Below, piece by piece: positions 46,332 to 57,728 of a DNA stretch of 64,000 nucleotides. Numbering within the stretch: the stretch's first letter is position 1; each line of letters opens with the position of its first letter. The notes under the pieces are model-generated. The model saw only the letters and a list, made by a program, of their open reading frames with translations, was not told the origin of the DNA and ran no database searches. The stretch is from Basidiobolus meristosporus CBS 931.73. Taxonomy: Eukaryota; Basidiobolomycota; Basidiobolomycetes; Basidiobolales; Basidiobolaceae. A program made the position numbers and the translations under genes. The DNA lies in contig MCFE01000073.1 in the NCBI GenBank assembly GCA_002104905.1, forward strand, positions 1 through 64,000, read 5' to 3'.

Positions 46332-47419
46332 TCAATGATTGTCCTGCAGCTTCAAAGCGTCAGTGTTGGTGTCCGTCCTGTCAGCTTCGGTTTGGACCGT
46401 AGATAAGATCTCCATAGAGAAGCATTCGGAGTCCCCAAGGGTCGAGCCCGTGGTTACTGCGAGTGACCGGGACGTGGACCTTTGGAGGTTCTTGGCTCGG
46501 AAGGCCACCACTGCGTTGGTTAGAAATCTAGACGCTAGAGCCACTGACAACCCAAAGTTAGTATATATTGATAGTGGCTGTCTGTGAAGTGGGGTCACTT
46601 ACTGCCCAAGTAGTACGGAAGAATGGTGTTGGTGATGTTGTTGTCACTCAGCAAAGTCATCAGGATTACTATGAACATGGTGACTGCGCTGATGATGAAA
46701 AAATGAATGCTCTTCTTGACGATCCGGTAATACGACCGAATCCGTTGGGAGAGGTCGGTCTGGAATAAAGAGGGCTCTATGTCCGTCTTTATCATTTGAA
46801 TATGCTTTCTTATGGAGAGGATAAACAGGATGCAGAAGAAAAAATTCGCCACCAAGTCGATCCCCATGACATAGTTGAGCTCGAAAGGCAGGTTGACGTA
46901 CTCGCAAACGTGAAGTACGGCCGATAGGGAGGAATTAAGGTTGAGGAGAACGAATGTGAAGGGGATGTATTTGCTGGCACACAGTACGACCCCTACATAG
47001 GCCAGAACCCTACGCTTTTCGTTGACCACGCAAGCCCGTAGAAGTAATACGATGTCGGTGCAGCTGGCGGCCAGTTGGAAAAGCACGAGGGACAGGGCGT
47101 TTCGCACAACGCAGTTGGCTTCGAATATGAAGTAATAAGTTATGATGACAACTGAGCCGCAAAAACCGAATATACACCCTGCCAAGCAGACAACAGTCAT
47201 GGGACGTGGTTGGGACAGAACTTTCGACTGGACGATGCTCCACATCCCAGTCAGGAAAAGTATGGCAACGAAACAATACACCATCAAACTGCCGTTCGCA
47301 ACCAAGAGCTGATTATGAAAGTAGGCTTCCCAGTCCTGCAAGGTAATCTCTGAACCATGTACATCGTAAGCCATCAAGAGCAGAACTATCAAAAGGTTTG
47401 TGGAATCAACCACCACCAT
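46332..47419 (-). CDS. orphan seven-transmembrane protein, GPCR-like
   Basis: Two exons: 47419 down to a gtaagt donor near 46605, then from about 46550 to 46332 after an in-phase join (YYLG-MALASRF). About 345 residues. Seven hydrophobic segments are visible in order: around NGSLMVYCFVAILFLTGM, TVVCLAGCIFGFCGSVVII, NALSLVLFQLAASCTDIVLL, VLAYVGVVLCASKYIPF, VMGIDLVANFFFCILFILSI, IHFFIISAVTMFIVILMTLL, and TILPYYLGMALASRF. The N-terminus is short and starts with a hydrophobic stretch; the C-terminus is a Ser/Thr-rich cytoplasmic-type tail of about 55 residues. A KRR-type loop follows helix 3 and a long basic loop lies between helices 5 and 6, as in receptors. No Lys for retinal and no Ste2/Ste3 or cAR signature seen. 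Function unknown. Confidence 0.75.
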
Positions 47420-47700
47420 CCATTCGCGTTATATCGAAGGTTAAAATCTGCACAGTGTCACAAAAGAGATCTATGGCAGCAATGATCTCATGCGGGCGAA
47501 TCTAGCCTGTGTGTGAAGCCCATCCGTGTGTTTCAATCGAGAACAATCAGACTTGTTATGGCACGTCACACGTGACTGATTAGGCAATTGCCCAAAAGAG
47601 TGTGGTAATCGACCAAATACTGGAGTTTATTATCAGAAATATATTATGAGTTATGTACTAATGAGTCAAAGGGAAGTCTATGTTGTGGAGTCGAATTGGC

Positions 47701-50127
47701 TTATTTGGAGGACTTCTTACGCTTTCCGGAAGAGGCTACATTGCTGGTTGCCTTTCTCTTGATCTATCGAAGCGGTTAGTACGCAGGTTAGGCACACTCC
47801 GTGGCACATGTACTTACCGAATCCACCAGACGGCTGAGACTGGCATCCTTGACCTTGGCCTTGGCCTGGGGCTCAGCAGGCTCCTCAGTTGAGTTGTTGT
47901 CTGTGACACGGCGTCTTTGGCGTTCTTCCAGCAACTTGGTCATGGCCTTGGTCTTCTTGAACCTGTTCAGATTCGTTCATGTTAGCTCTCTGGCTGCGAG
48001 TCTAATCGCGGGGTAAACACTTACTGAGGGTTGGTTGGATCGATGGCGAAGTGATGCGACTCGTGAAGTGCGCTGAAACGAGGATCGCTAACGTTGATCT
48101 CGAAATCATCCGTGTCCTCGGCTTCCTTCTTGCCCTTCTTGCCCTTGCCCTTCTTCTTCTCCTTCTTGATGATGTCCTTCATGTTGAAGTGCTTTCTTCC
48201 GTCCTCGGCGTCCATGACCAACAGTTCAAGCTCAGCTTGCTTCTTGGCCTCTTCGGCCTTCTCTTGGGCAGTCAACTTCTTGTTTTTCTTGCTCTTGGTT
48301 GTAGCTACAGGACCCGTTGATTAGACAAAGTAGATCAAGATTGGTCGACGCCGTACGTACATGACTTTGGATTCTTGGGAGCAAACTCTTCGCCCATCTC
48401 GCTCTGGAAGAATGGATCACTTGCATCGATATCAACTTCGTCGTCAGAGAAGAGTTGGCCCTGCTCTTCGCCTTCAGAGTTGTCTTGGTTCTTCTTGGCT
48501 TGCTTCTTCTTCTGTTTTCTCTCCTTCTGCTTTCGGACATATGTTTCCAGAGAGGTTTCATTCTCCTGTTCCTGGTGATATCCAAAGCGTGAGTATGGCT
48601 GGGGAGCTGGAATGCACACCATCAAGTACCTCTTTCTTCTTCTTCTGCTCCAACAGCTCTGCCGCTGCCTCGCTCAATCCTGGGGCAAACGTAATCTCCA
48701 TCTCTTGGTCGACATCATCCTTTTCCTCCTCGGCCTTCGCCAGCAGGTTCTTGTATTTCTGCTTGATCGCCTCGACGTCCTCTTCGTCCGAGTCAGAGTC
48801 GGATGAAGAAGCAATGTAGGCCTTGAAGTCCATCTCGTCTAGGTCTTGCTTGGAGAATTTCTGTCTGGTCACGCGGATACGGTCGACATCATCATCGTCC
48901 CATGTAAGCTTCACCTTCGAGTGTTGCAGCGCCTACGAAAGAGATTAGTTCAGCTGTTTCCTAATGCCAATGTAGGGGGTAGGGGTACCTGGGTGGTGAA
49001 TTCCAAAGGCTTGTAGCCGGCTGGTGCGTTGTAGGCTTCGTCTCTTGGCTCATCTTCAAACTTCATATCGTCGGGAATGAATCGCAAGTCGAAGAAATTG
49101 GCCGAGCTCTCGTACTCGGTGCCATCACATTGCTTGTAGATGGAGCGAGCAGTCTGGACACTGTCGCACTCAACGACGGCATAATAGTACTTGAGGCGCT
49201 CAAGCTGGTACTTTCTCAGTTGGTTCATGTCGAACTCCTCGCCGCTATCTGCCTGCACCAATGGCTCGTCCTCATCGACTTGCTCAACATCGGACTCTTC
49301 GTGGTCGCTGGTTAGGGGCTTGAAGATCTCTGATGGTGGGCCTTCACGAGCTTCCTTCTCAAGTCGCTCCTTTCCGAATTCCGATGGATAGATCTTGACC
49401 GACTTGATGGCCCCGCCCTCGGGCATGAATCCGTTGAACACCTTGAACAGATCCACCGACTTGACATTATCCCAGTCAAGATTGATGACTGCGAAGCGAC
49501 ATGTCTCATCTCCAGTGGGCACATCCTCATCCTCGTCGCTTTCTGAGTCGTCGTTTTCGGAGTCATCTTCCGAGGAGGAGGACACTCCCTCTCCTCTCAT
49601 TGGGTCATAACCAGGTTCCTCCTCTGACTCCTCCTCCTCCGACTGTGCACTCTCAATCTCTGGCTGCTGCTCTTCTTCCGACTCTTCCTCCGACTCCTCC
49701 TCAGAATCTTCTTGTTCCGAGGAATCCAAGTCCTCACCAGAATCGGTACCCTCTTCCAAATCCTCATCCTCAAGATCATAGAATCTCTTCAGATCATCCT
49801 TTACAACCGCCTCCTTCAGCTTTCTACCGTACTTGTCGACCGAAGCTACAAAGATCAACGCCAACACCGATTAACACGTGCAACCAACAAATTGGTGAAG
49901 GGGGGGGCGAGGGGGCGCCCGACGCAACCGAAACAATACTTACGAGCATCACTGAACTCCTTGTTCTTCAGCATGGCCGAGAAACGTTGGTCGATCTTCA
50001 CCTTGGTATCCCGCTTTTTGGGTCGGACGAAGCGAGGATCGGAGTGGACGTGTTTGAAACGAGCATCCTGAACGATGGCTCCTTCTTTCGCTTTGGACCG
50101 AGGGGGTTGGCTCTTCTTGGGTGGCAT
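47701..50127 (-). CDS. ESF1: ESF1-like nucleolar pre-rRNA processing protein
   Basis: Nucleolar factor needed for early 18S pre-rRNA processing. Seven exons, starting at 50127 (MPPKKSQPPRSKAKEGAIVQ). Signatures: FVRPKKRDTKVKIDQRFSAM, SVDKYGRKLKEAV, a long Asp/Glu/Ser-rich tract, then the RRM-like core FAVINLDWDNVKSVDLFKVF, GGAIKSVKIYPSEFG, LRKYQLERLKYYYAVVECDS, YESSANFFDLRFIPDD, KVKLTWDDDDVDRIRVTRQK. The NUC153 motif is DPRFSALHESHHFAIDPTNP with FKKTKAM across the last-but-one intron. It ends KRKKSSK at 47701. About 670 residues. Complete; the acidic region causes long antisense frames such as 49501-50148, which are shadows. Confidence 0.94.
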
Positions 50128-50590
50128 GGTTGGGTGGTTGGCTCGTAGACACGTAAACCCGATTCGATGGTGATGAAGTATGTTTGGGCGGGGATCCATC
50201 TGTCGGCGGGATGGAAAAAAAATTGAAAAAAACCCGTGGCCCTTCCTTCGAAGAAAAGCAGTCCATGATCAGAAATCTCCCGAAATCACTCGACTACGGC
50301 TGGTCAATCACTCCTGATGATCGCAGTGGTTGGGAATCCATGGAAAACGGTATATTGGCGAGTACCGGAGAACAGTAGAAGTGATGTGGAGGGATCAAAA
50401 TTCATCCGCACGTGGTAAATTGCTGTGTATCATGATCTAGTATTTGTGACTTGGTCACTTTCGTCTAAACTTATCTAAAGCCCCCAAGCTTTGCACACCG
50501 CTTCTGGGAACCTTACTTATATCATTCCAATCATTGACTTTGCCAAGTTCTTGTAAAAGTTTAAATATTCTATTCAAACTCGGCCCAATA
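50128..50590. other. ESF1 promoter and junction with the transposon region
   Basis: Upstream region of ESF1. CpG is present up to about 50585 and then almost vanishes, so I place the boundary between host and transposon-derived sequence near here. No gene seen. Confidence 0.5.
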
Positions 50591-51237
50591 AAACAATTAG
50601 TGGGTATCATGCAATTCTTCTGGTACTTCAAATCACTTCCAATATTCCTCAGAATCTTGCAACCACTGTTACCACTGTTCTGGTGTGGTTTAAAGCATAA
50701 AACACTGCAAAGTATAGCTTTTTTGGATGCTTCACTGCTACTCTTACTAATGCACTTTGCTTGCTTTGGATTTACTACTGATACAGCCATTGCATTTGGT
50801 TGAAAACAACAAGCACAGAGGTGCTCTCAGAAACACATATGTCAATGGTATTATGAAGATAAGCAACCCAAATGCTTGAATAATGCCTACAGTAAGCAAT
50901 GGTAGGGTTTGTTGCAGCAAGCCACCAGTTTATTCTTGAAAAACCTCTGCCAAAGTATGCCAGGTATCTATCCCTATTAAAAACAATTTGGTCCTGTGGA
51001 TCCAATTCAGATTAGCCATCAAGATCCTGCAATAAGGCCATCAAAATGCCAGCAGCTTGAAATTCTTGACCCTCTTTACAGTTGTATGATGGGATTGTGA
51101 CAGTGTTTTACTGTCTTTACTGCTAAATGCACTAATAAACTTGATGGTGTTTTGATGGTCTTTCTGTGGGGTTTGCATGGCATTACAGCAGTCCTAATGT
51201 AGGCTACATTTATTTGAGAAGACCTAACTAGCTGATA
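50591..51237. mobile_element. unassigned transposon-derived sequence
   Basis: CpG-depleted, AT-rich sequence like the element remnants that follow. Minus-strand open frames at 50455-50790 and 50775-51005 carry no motif I recognise. I call it transposon-derived from composition and context only. Confidence 0.4.
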
Positions 51238-51555
51238 CATGCAGTTGCCTTGTATGGTAAAAAATGTGATGGTATTTTGGTGGCCTTTATGCAGCCCTCT
51301 GTTGGCATTATCATGACAGTACAGTGGCCTACCACTACTCTGCATAATGGCACCATACCAACTAACCAAATGGTATATTATTTCTATACCTCCCCTTGTG
51401 CCATTGACATATTCCACTGTTAAATCAAACCTCTGTTTTTGCTAACCCACTAATACCATGGGTATTTCACATGTAGTTAAATAAAAAAAACTATGGCCTC
51501 CTGCTTGCTAATGTCTACATATATGCACACCTGCTGCAATTGACACACTAATGTT
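51238..51555 (-). mobile_element. fragment of CACTA/Tnp2-type element
   Basis: This segment repeats, with many differences, the left part of the copy at about 52300-52620, for example the shared stretch ACTATGGCCTCCTGCTT and the following CACACCTGCTGCAATTGAC. It is interrupted by the Copia gag remnant on its right. Confidence 0.6.
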
Positions 51556-51935
51556 ATTGTAAGAGCTTGGAGATATCAGAAGTGATTGGGAGAACAAGTA
51601 AATTATGTGGTTCTTGTTGTAAGAGTCTAATGCCTTCCAGGCATTCTTTGCCATTTTTGCTTGTGAGCATTGAATTAGCAATTTGTTCTTAACATTAAGG
51701 CAAATGCAGTTAAAGGCACTTTGTTCTTTCTTTTGGTACTTTAAGGCTTCTTCTCCCAAGTTTTTAGGAGGGCATTCTTCTCCCATGACAATATCCCAAA
51801 GGCCTCTTTCTTGTAGCACATCTTCATCTTCACCTTCCACACTTGGTAGTTAGATCCATCCAGCTTTTCAGCAGAGGGAAAAATTCCAGTAATAGTAGTA
51901 GTTGACACTGCAGAGAGTGACAGCTTGGGGCTCAT
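51556..51935 (-). pseudogene. Copia-type retrotransposon gag remnant
   Basis: Two overlapping minus-strand frames, shifted against each other, together give the N-terminal gag pattern of Ty1/Copia elements: AEKLDGSNYQVWKVKMKMC, then ERGLWDIVMGEECPP, then KNAWKALDSYNKN, corresponding to the DUF4219 and UBN2 gag regions. The frameshift near 51790 and the absence of zinc knuckle, protease, integrase and reverse transcriptase show a dead, truncated copy. Confidence 0.7.
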
Positions 51936-52264
51936 AACCTGTTGTCAGAGTCTTGGAGATATTGGAAGTGATTGGGAGGACAAGTAAATCATGTGGCTTT
52001 CACTTAATGATTTATGGAATGTAAAAGTAGTATTAATACTCTTACATGGTCTTGGCTTTACAAACACATAAAATAGGTTAAGAAAGGTCTCAAGAACATG
52101 TGTGCAAGGTTGGGGGCTGTCTGGACAACTTTGGGAATTTTCATGTTCTGGGTACCTGGTATTTTGGTGAAAATATTTGAAGTAAATCCCAACAAGGAAT
52201 TTGGGCAGTATTCTATAGGATTTGAAGGTAATGATCTAAGTGACTCAGTTAGGTGAATATTTAG

Positions 52265-54306
52265 GTGGAATTACAAGTTTTTACAACAGATTCAACTGGC
52301 CAGAACATGTAATTGCCTTATATGGCAAGAAACTTAACAGTATTTCAATGGGCTCACAGCAAGACTCTGATGGCATTATATTGGCAGTATGGTGGCCTAC
52401 AGCTGGTTCTGTATAATGCCACCATATCAATTTACCAAATGGTATTTCCTTTTTCTACCTCCCCCTGTGCAATTCATATATTCCACTGTAGAATCAACCC
52501 TCTTTATTTGCTTACCCACTACTACCTTGGGTATTCCACATATAGTTTGAGTCAAAAAAAACTATGGCCTCCTGCTTACTAACCTCAACAAACATGCACA
52601 CCTGCTGCAATTGACATATGTCTATCACCACAACTTTATGGCTGTTTAGTGTGATACTTGCAAATTTGCCATATACCTTGTACTGCTGGTAACATATACA
52701 TCTTGCAAACATATACTTGGTTGTTGCCACTTCTGCCATGAATACCTCCTGAATATCTGCAAAGAACTTATTGGTATTTAGCCAATATATTCCTTCTCTC
52801 TGCTGGATTCTAGTCACCCTTATAGGTATGCTCTGGCTCTTGTTTGTGTGAATACTGTATTGAATGGTGTAGAAGTTGGCTTGTGACCAAGAGAAATCTA
52901 GTATACCTTGGTAGAGTTTTCCTAATAAAAATTAGTTGCTTGTTGCACCCAACCCAACTTTGCATTACTTAACTGGTTACCTGCACATTGGGGCTGCTTA
53001 GCTTCTTAATGCCATAGGTAAAGGTGTCACCATGTGCACATTTGTCCTCAGTATTTTCCAACTCTTCCTGGCTGTCCTCCATATGCCAACTCATCACATC
53101 CATGATGGACTTGAAGGTAATATTCTTGATGAGATTGGGATATGGCAGTACCTGCAACTTGACTTGTCTTCCTATCTCCCCACACATTGGCTCTATAGGA
53201 AACTCCAAAAAGGTGAAACAAGGCCCAATATTCTCCACACACCATGCAAGATGGAGTCAAGAATGGATACAGTAGTGGCAGAGATCTATGCATTCAACTT
53301 TATGTTTGCAGTATAGTCACTCAAATCCCATTTCAAACTCCTTGCACATCAGCTGTAGATGCATCAAGTTGGCATTGGTGATCTGCTTCTGGATTAATAT
53401 TCCTACAATGTCCACATATGACTCCTAATGCTTCCAATGTACTTTTGGTAGGAATGGCTTCAGAATGCTGTGTGAATAAATACATATCCAGTTCATCCAG
53501 TCTTTGCATTTGAATTTTTGCATATGCATATGAATATTGATTGGAGCCCATGGGAAGTACTTAGGGTAGTGGATACTCTGTAATATCTTGCCAATTCTTT
53601 CAAATTTCTCCAGTATCTCACAGGGCTCATTTAGCTTGAAATGCTCCATGTACAACTTGGTCATCAGTATAGGGATATTGTTAAAAAGCAAATGCATTGC
53701 TCCCAGTGGAAAGCTTTTGCTCCTACAGATACCCTCTATCTTAAGTATCTCTGGTTTCCAATTGATTCAATATTCCAGCCAATGGCTTATAGCTTGCCAA
53801 CTTTGCTGCATTTGCATGCTGACTTCTGGACGTTCTTTCTGTGGAAAGATGATGATCTAAGTGCAGTTGCTTGGGCAATTATAATGTGTTTGAGTTATGG
53901 AGCAAATCCCATGGATCTCACACATTCAACAGGGATACCATCCATTGTGCCCAGAAAACCTGCTATCTTGCTGATGGCTAGGGTATCTCCAATACAGATA
54001 ATAATATGCGCTTTGACATCATGGCCATTTACTGTTATTGTGCTGGAAAGCATATGAAATTCATCCAGCAATGGATACAGGTAGCTCTCCAGGTTGGTGG
54101 TGATATAGGCCTAGGTACCAGTGAGACTACCATCAGATTATTGCTCTGATACTGTAAGATGGGCAGCAGATACAGATTGATGAGAATCAGTGTCCAGCAG
54201 GATTTGCTGGTAGAGAGCTTGTTTAATGAGAATCTGTCAAGTGCTAAGGCAAAGGCATGGTCATACATACCTTCAAAGTAGCCCTTGCTTCTTAGCTGTT
54301 TATAAT
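52265..54306 (-). mobile_element. decayed CACTA/Tnp2 element copy A (minus orientation), left part
   Basis: Matches copy B (60280-62345) in the opposite orientation, with similarity I judge by eye at around 90 percent. Reading on the minus strand it contains the Tnp2-type segments FALALDRFSLNKLSTSKSCW, MHLLFNNIPILMTKLYMEHF and IENIGPCFTFLEFPIE, and finally TKYMFARCICYQQYKVY. Frames are broken many times. The Harbinger element at 54307-57739 is inserted in it, and its remaining end is at 57740-57792. Confidence 0.7.
53290..54290 (-). pseudogene. Tnp2-family transposase remnant, copy A
   Basis: Broken frames encode the central Tnp2 pattern: a DRFSLNKLSTSKSCW segment followed by LILINLYLLPILQY (compare the family motif WPLILINYNLPP), then later the VMHLFFNN-like MHLLFNNIPILM. 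Stop codons and frameshifts separate the pieces. Same protein as in copy B. Confidence 0.65.
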
Positions 54307-54317
54307 AGACTTGTTCC
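54307..54317 (+). repeat. terminal inverted repeat, left
   Basis: AGACTTGTTCC, exact inverse of 57729-57739. Confidence 0.85.
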
Positions 54318-55049
54318 ATCGTACCGTGCCAGGGCGCGCGGCGCAATCCGCGGTTGCAAAGAACAATCGGGCGCAATATTATAGCTACCAGAAGGCAGGA
54401 TTGTTCTTGGACGATTTCGCACTATGCGGGACAATCTCACACACTATGGCACAATCTGACACAATGAGGTTGGCGCGGATGATCGCGCCAACTCGTAATG
54501 CTTGCATCACGTGCGCGATTGGATACCGCTACAATGGCAGGTAAAATCCGGTATTTGGATATGTTTCTTTAATGTAAATGGAAATAAATGTGTATCACAC
54601 TATAAACTACACTGATACTTACCATTTTGGTTACCCTCACTCCAATTGGACGGTATCTCAGTGGTTAATTGGTCCAAAAGTATCCTGAAGCTGGCAGCCC
54701 CCAATTGGCTCATTGACTACTGAAAAAGCTACCTGATTCGCCATCAAATATCCCATTTTGCCCATTGAGCAAGTAAATCCCTGATCCTAGTGATTGGGCA
54801 AGGTGTCATAGCTAGCACGCAAGCAATCGTGTAGGTGCAAAACAGATCCAATAGCTGCACTGGTATTACAGATGACGTATATATATGCAGGGTGTTTATT
54901 TATAGGGGTTCTGTCTCAAATGTGAGACGACCTTGATATTACTTATATCAAAAATTTGATGATCACTGATTTGCAATGGCTCGATTTGGATTGCAAAAAA
55001 AAAGGGTTGTCGGGATCATTACGAATGTGAGCAATTCAAAGCAATCGCA

Positions 55050-56312
55050 TCATCTTCTCCTGGGTTTTTTTCTCACAGGGATTACTACTGAAGCATTTGG
55101 TAGTGACTCACTTTGCACACCTATACTACTTCCTGGCTGACTATCATCTTGGCTACTTGTGTATTTGTAGTCAGTATTTTGCCTCCTAGTTGATGAGTGC
55201 GATGCTGCAGCTTGGCCGCGCTGAATCGCTCCGACTGAACCAACTGAACCGGCCTGTAGTGCCACGCGCTGACGCGTTCTTTTACTTGCCAAGGGCTCCG
55301 GTGGTTGAGTCACTTCATGTTGGTCATCATCAGTCAGTTCACCAGAAGTAACTCGCTGATGGTCAGGCAAAACGGCACGCGCAGGCGCGCCTTGACGCGT
55401 TGAGATGGCCCTTGGCTGAGTTTGATGTGATGCCGCATGTTGACGCGACTCGGTCCGCTCTAATGGACTTGTGTCTAAATGAGCAGTTTGGCGAGTTCTG
55501 GTAGTTTTGCTCTGAAGCGCGCGCGTTGACCCAATGCGCGTTGACTCAATGCGCGTTGACTCGACGCGGGGCGTTCTGGTAAAGGGTGTTGGCGTGGTCT
55601 GGACTGACGTGCGCCGGCGCGCTGTGGTTGCAAGAGATGGTAGGGAATCCAGCGAGGCGTGCTGGCGCGATCTGGACGATGTTGCTCGCGGTCTGTATTC
55701 TTCCTCCTGAAGCTCACCATCTGATTCCTCAAGGTATTCACTTACCCTCTGTCTGATACTTTGGAGCTGTTGCCTGGATGAGTCCTGTGTATATTGCTCT
55801 TGGAAGCCACTTAGCTCTACTAATATATCACGTAGTACATTAGTCATTTGAGGCAAAAACTCATTCAAAATCTCTTTGGTTCCCAAAGTGGAGGCACGAA
55901 CGGACGCGTCCGGCCCGTACTGCGCAAATTGCGCGCGAAATCGTTCCCGCGCGGCTTCCTCGTCAAATCCCCTCACTCTCAGCTCATTCTTGATTTCAAT
56001 ACTTGTCTTGTTATATATCTTTTTACATACATCGGCTGGCATCTTGATGTAGAACTCATGCCACAGCTTTCTACTCAAATTCTTCCATCTTTGTCAACTC
56101 TCTGAGGTATCTAGTTCTGCTAGATTAATCAGTAGTGCCCAAATATCTGTATGAAGGCTCATCATAGACACTTGGGCCATACTAAAATCATTTGGCAAGA
56201 ACTCGAACGGATCCAACATCGACTTCTCCGGTCCGGACCGCGCTAGTGAGCTGGGGGATGGGTTTTGTCTGGGTTGTACTAAAGATGAGTTGAGGCTTGG
56301 TATGGGGACCAT
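55050..56312 (-). pseudogene. Harbinger accessory (putative Myb/SANT-like DNA-binding) protein with one in-frame TGA
   Basis: Starting at ATG 56312 (MVPIPSLNSSLVQPRQNPS), the frame is open for 72 codons, meets TGA at 56096-56094, and continues in the same frame without another stop for 347 codons to 55050. Around the stop the protein reads WALLINLAELDTSES, stop, QRWKNLSRKLWHEFY, so the stop replaces one residue of a Trp-spaced helical segment that resembles the Myb/SANT-like protein of Harbinger elements. The rest is Arg/Ser/Thr/Gln-rich with an acidic patch and a basic tail (RKKPRRR). A single C-to-T or G-to-A change would explain the break. This region is rich in CpG, unlike the transposase gene beside it. 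Confidence 0.65.
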
Positions 56313-56671
56313 AGCAACGGATTTGGATACTTATACAGCAGTATATTGGCATCAACCTGGTCTTATATGAAATATATATGAAAACTAAAGTGATTGTTGA
56401 ATTTTCCATATATTATGCATGATGCATCTTGGATCGCGTTGACATGGATCAGATCACATCAATCGCAGATTTCCTATTTGATTATAGAGCTATGATTAAA
56501 GCATCAATAAAAGTACCAAGGCATTGTTTGCGGATGATTTTTGCGACATAATGATGGGATACATGGCAATTGATGGAGATTTAACCATAATGTGTTAAAA
56601 ATCAGATAAATAACGCAGATCGCGCCGAATCGATTCAAACCGCCTCCATACAATGATCCATCAATTTTAAT

Positions 56672-57556
56672 ATGACTTACTCATCTGAATGGTCTTTTCT
56701 CATCAATCCCATCACTACCACTGGATTTCCTTTTGACACACTGGAGGAGATATATTCCAAGTACTGTGGACCATCAACCCCAATCTACTCAAGGAGATCC
56801 CTTGTTAAGCTTCTCTGCTATTACAAGAACTATTGCCCTACAAGGTTTCATCCCACCATCCATGGCAACAAAAGTCCTAGAAGCTTTCATTCCCAGCTGA
56901 CAGCAATGGAGAACCACCTTGCAGAGGGTATGAATGACTTAGAGCAAGCTTGGAATACTAGGTTCAGAAGCTCCAATAGACTTCCATATCCCAGAGTGTT
57001 CAGCAACAGGTTCCATATCAGGAGTATTTTGGATACCTTCCCAGTGAGGATTAACAGACCTTCTAGAGGGCAGAGGCACTTTTATTCTGGCAAGTACAAG
57101 GCACACTGTATGAAGTTTCAAGCACTGTCTGACATTGAGGGTAACATCATCTGGTTTAGTGGGCCATTTGCTGGAAGTAGGCATGACAAAGCACTCTGGG
57201 TAGAGAATCATCCTGAATTCAGTAGAGGGGAGAAATGTATGGCAGACTTGGCCTATATAGGAGAGGATTGTCAGAGATTAGGATGTATTACAGCTTATAG
57301 GAAGCCAAGGAATGGTGTGCTTAGCAGGAAGCAGAAGCTCTACAATGAGATATTTAATCATTTCAGAGTAAGGGTAGAGCACACACTTGGATATCTGAAG
57401 AGATTCAGCATATTGGCAGGTAAATACAGAGGAAAGTCATATATAGGAGAAAACAGCAGAATAGGTAAAATAGTTAAGATACTTATCAATGCACAGTATG
57501 TTCATACAAGAAGACATCCACTGACAGAAATGTGTCTGGAGCATTATGAAGAGTAA
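56672..57556 (+). CDS. PIF/Harbinger-type DDE transposase (DDE_Tnp_4)
   Basis: Intact 294-codon frame. Likely catalytic acids are Asp121 in FHIRSILDTFPVRI, Asp192 in CMADLAYIGEDC and Glu236 in RVRVEHTLGYLKRFSIL; the intermediate GPFAGSRHDKALW also matches the family (GSxHD). The N-terminal 110 residues are basic but without a clear helix-turn-helix, and the total is shorter than the usual 350-450, so a missing upstream exon cannot be excluded. The 885 bp contain no CpG that I could find, against many in the neighbouring accessory gene. An open frame at this level of CpG loss suggests it was kept by selection or copied recently from an active source. Confidence 0.85.
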   Translation: MTYSSEWSFLINPITTTGFPFDTLEEIYSKYCGPSTPIYSRRSLVKLLCYYKNYCPTRFHPTIHGNKSPRSFHSQLTAMENHLAEGMNDLEQAWNTRFRSSNRLPYPRVFSNRFHIRSILDTFPVRINRPSRGQRHFYSGKYKAHCMKFQALSDIEGNIIWFSGPFAGSRHDKALWVENHPEFSRGEKCMADLAYIGEDCQRLGCITAYRKPRNGVLSRKQKLYNEIFNHFRVRVEHTLGYLKRFSILAGKYRGKSYIGENSRIGKIVKILINAQYVHTRRHPLTEMCLEHYEE

Positions 57557-57728
57557 ATAAAGCAAGGAAAGCCCTATTCTGAGCAACATAAGTAAGATTG
57601 AGTAAAATTACCAGTAACTGTATCATACCACTGGCATCATGGTAGAAATTATAGTGCCAGATAGTGCCGTAGAGTGCCAGATTGATCCGGCACTATAAAC
57701 CGGCTGGCACTATGTGGCACTATCCAAC

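Noticed and set aside
49501-50148. 215-codon plus-strand frame opposite ESF1
   Set aside because: Shadow of the Asp/Glu/Ser-rich tract; low-complexity Pro/Leu-rich product.
54640-54700. tRNA-like stretch (TCTCAGTGGTTAATTGGTCC)
   Set aside because: The D-arm-like piece has no matching anticodon and T-arms within tRNA distance. No tRNA gene found in the window.
55050-56078. Accessory protein starting at 56078
   Set aside because: The codon there is TTG. The frame is continuous with the ATG at 56312 apart from one TGA, so the longer interrupted ORF is the better description.
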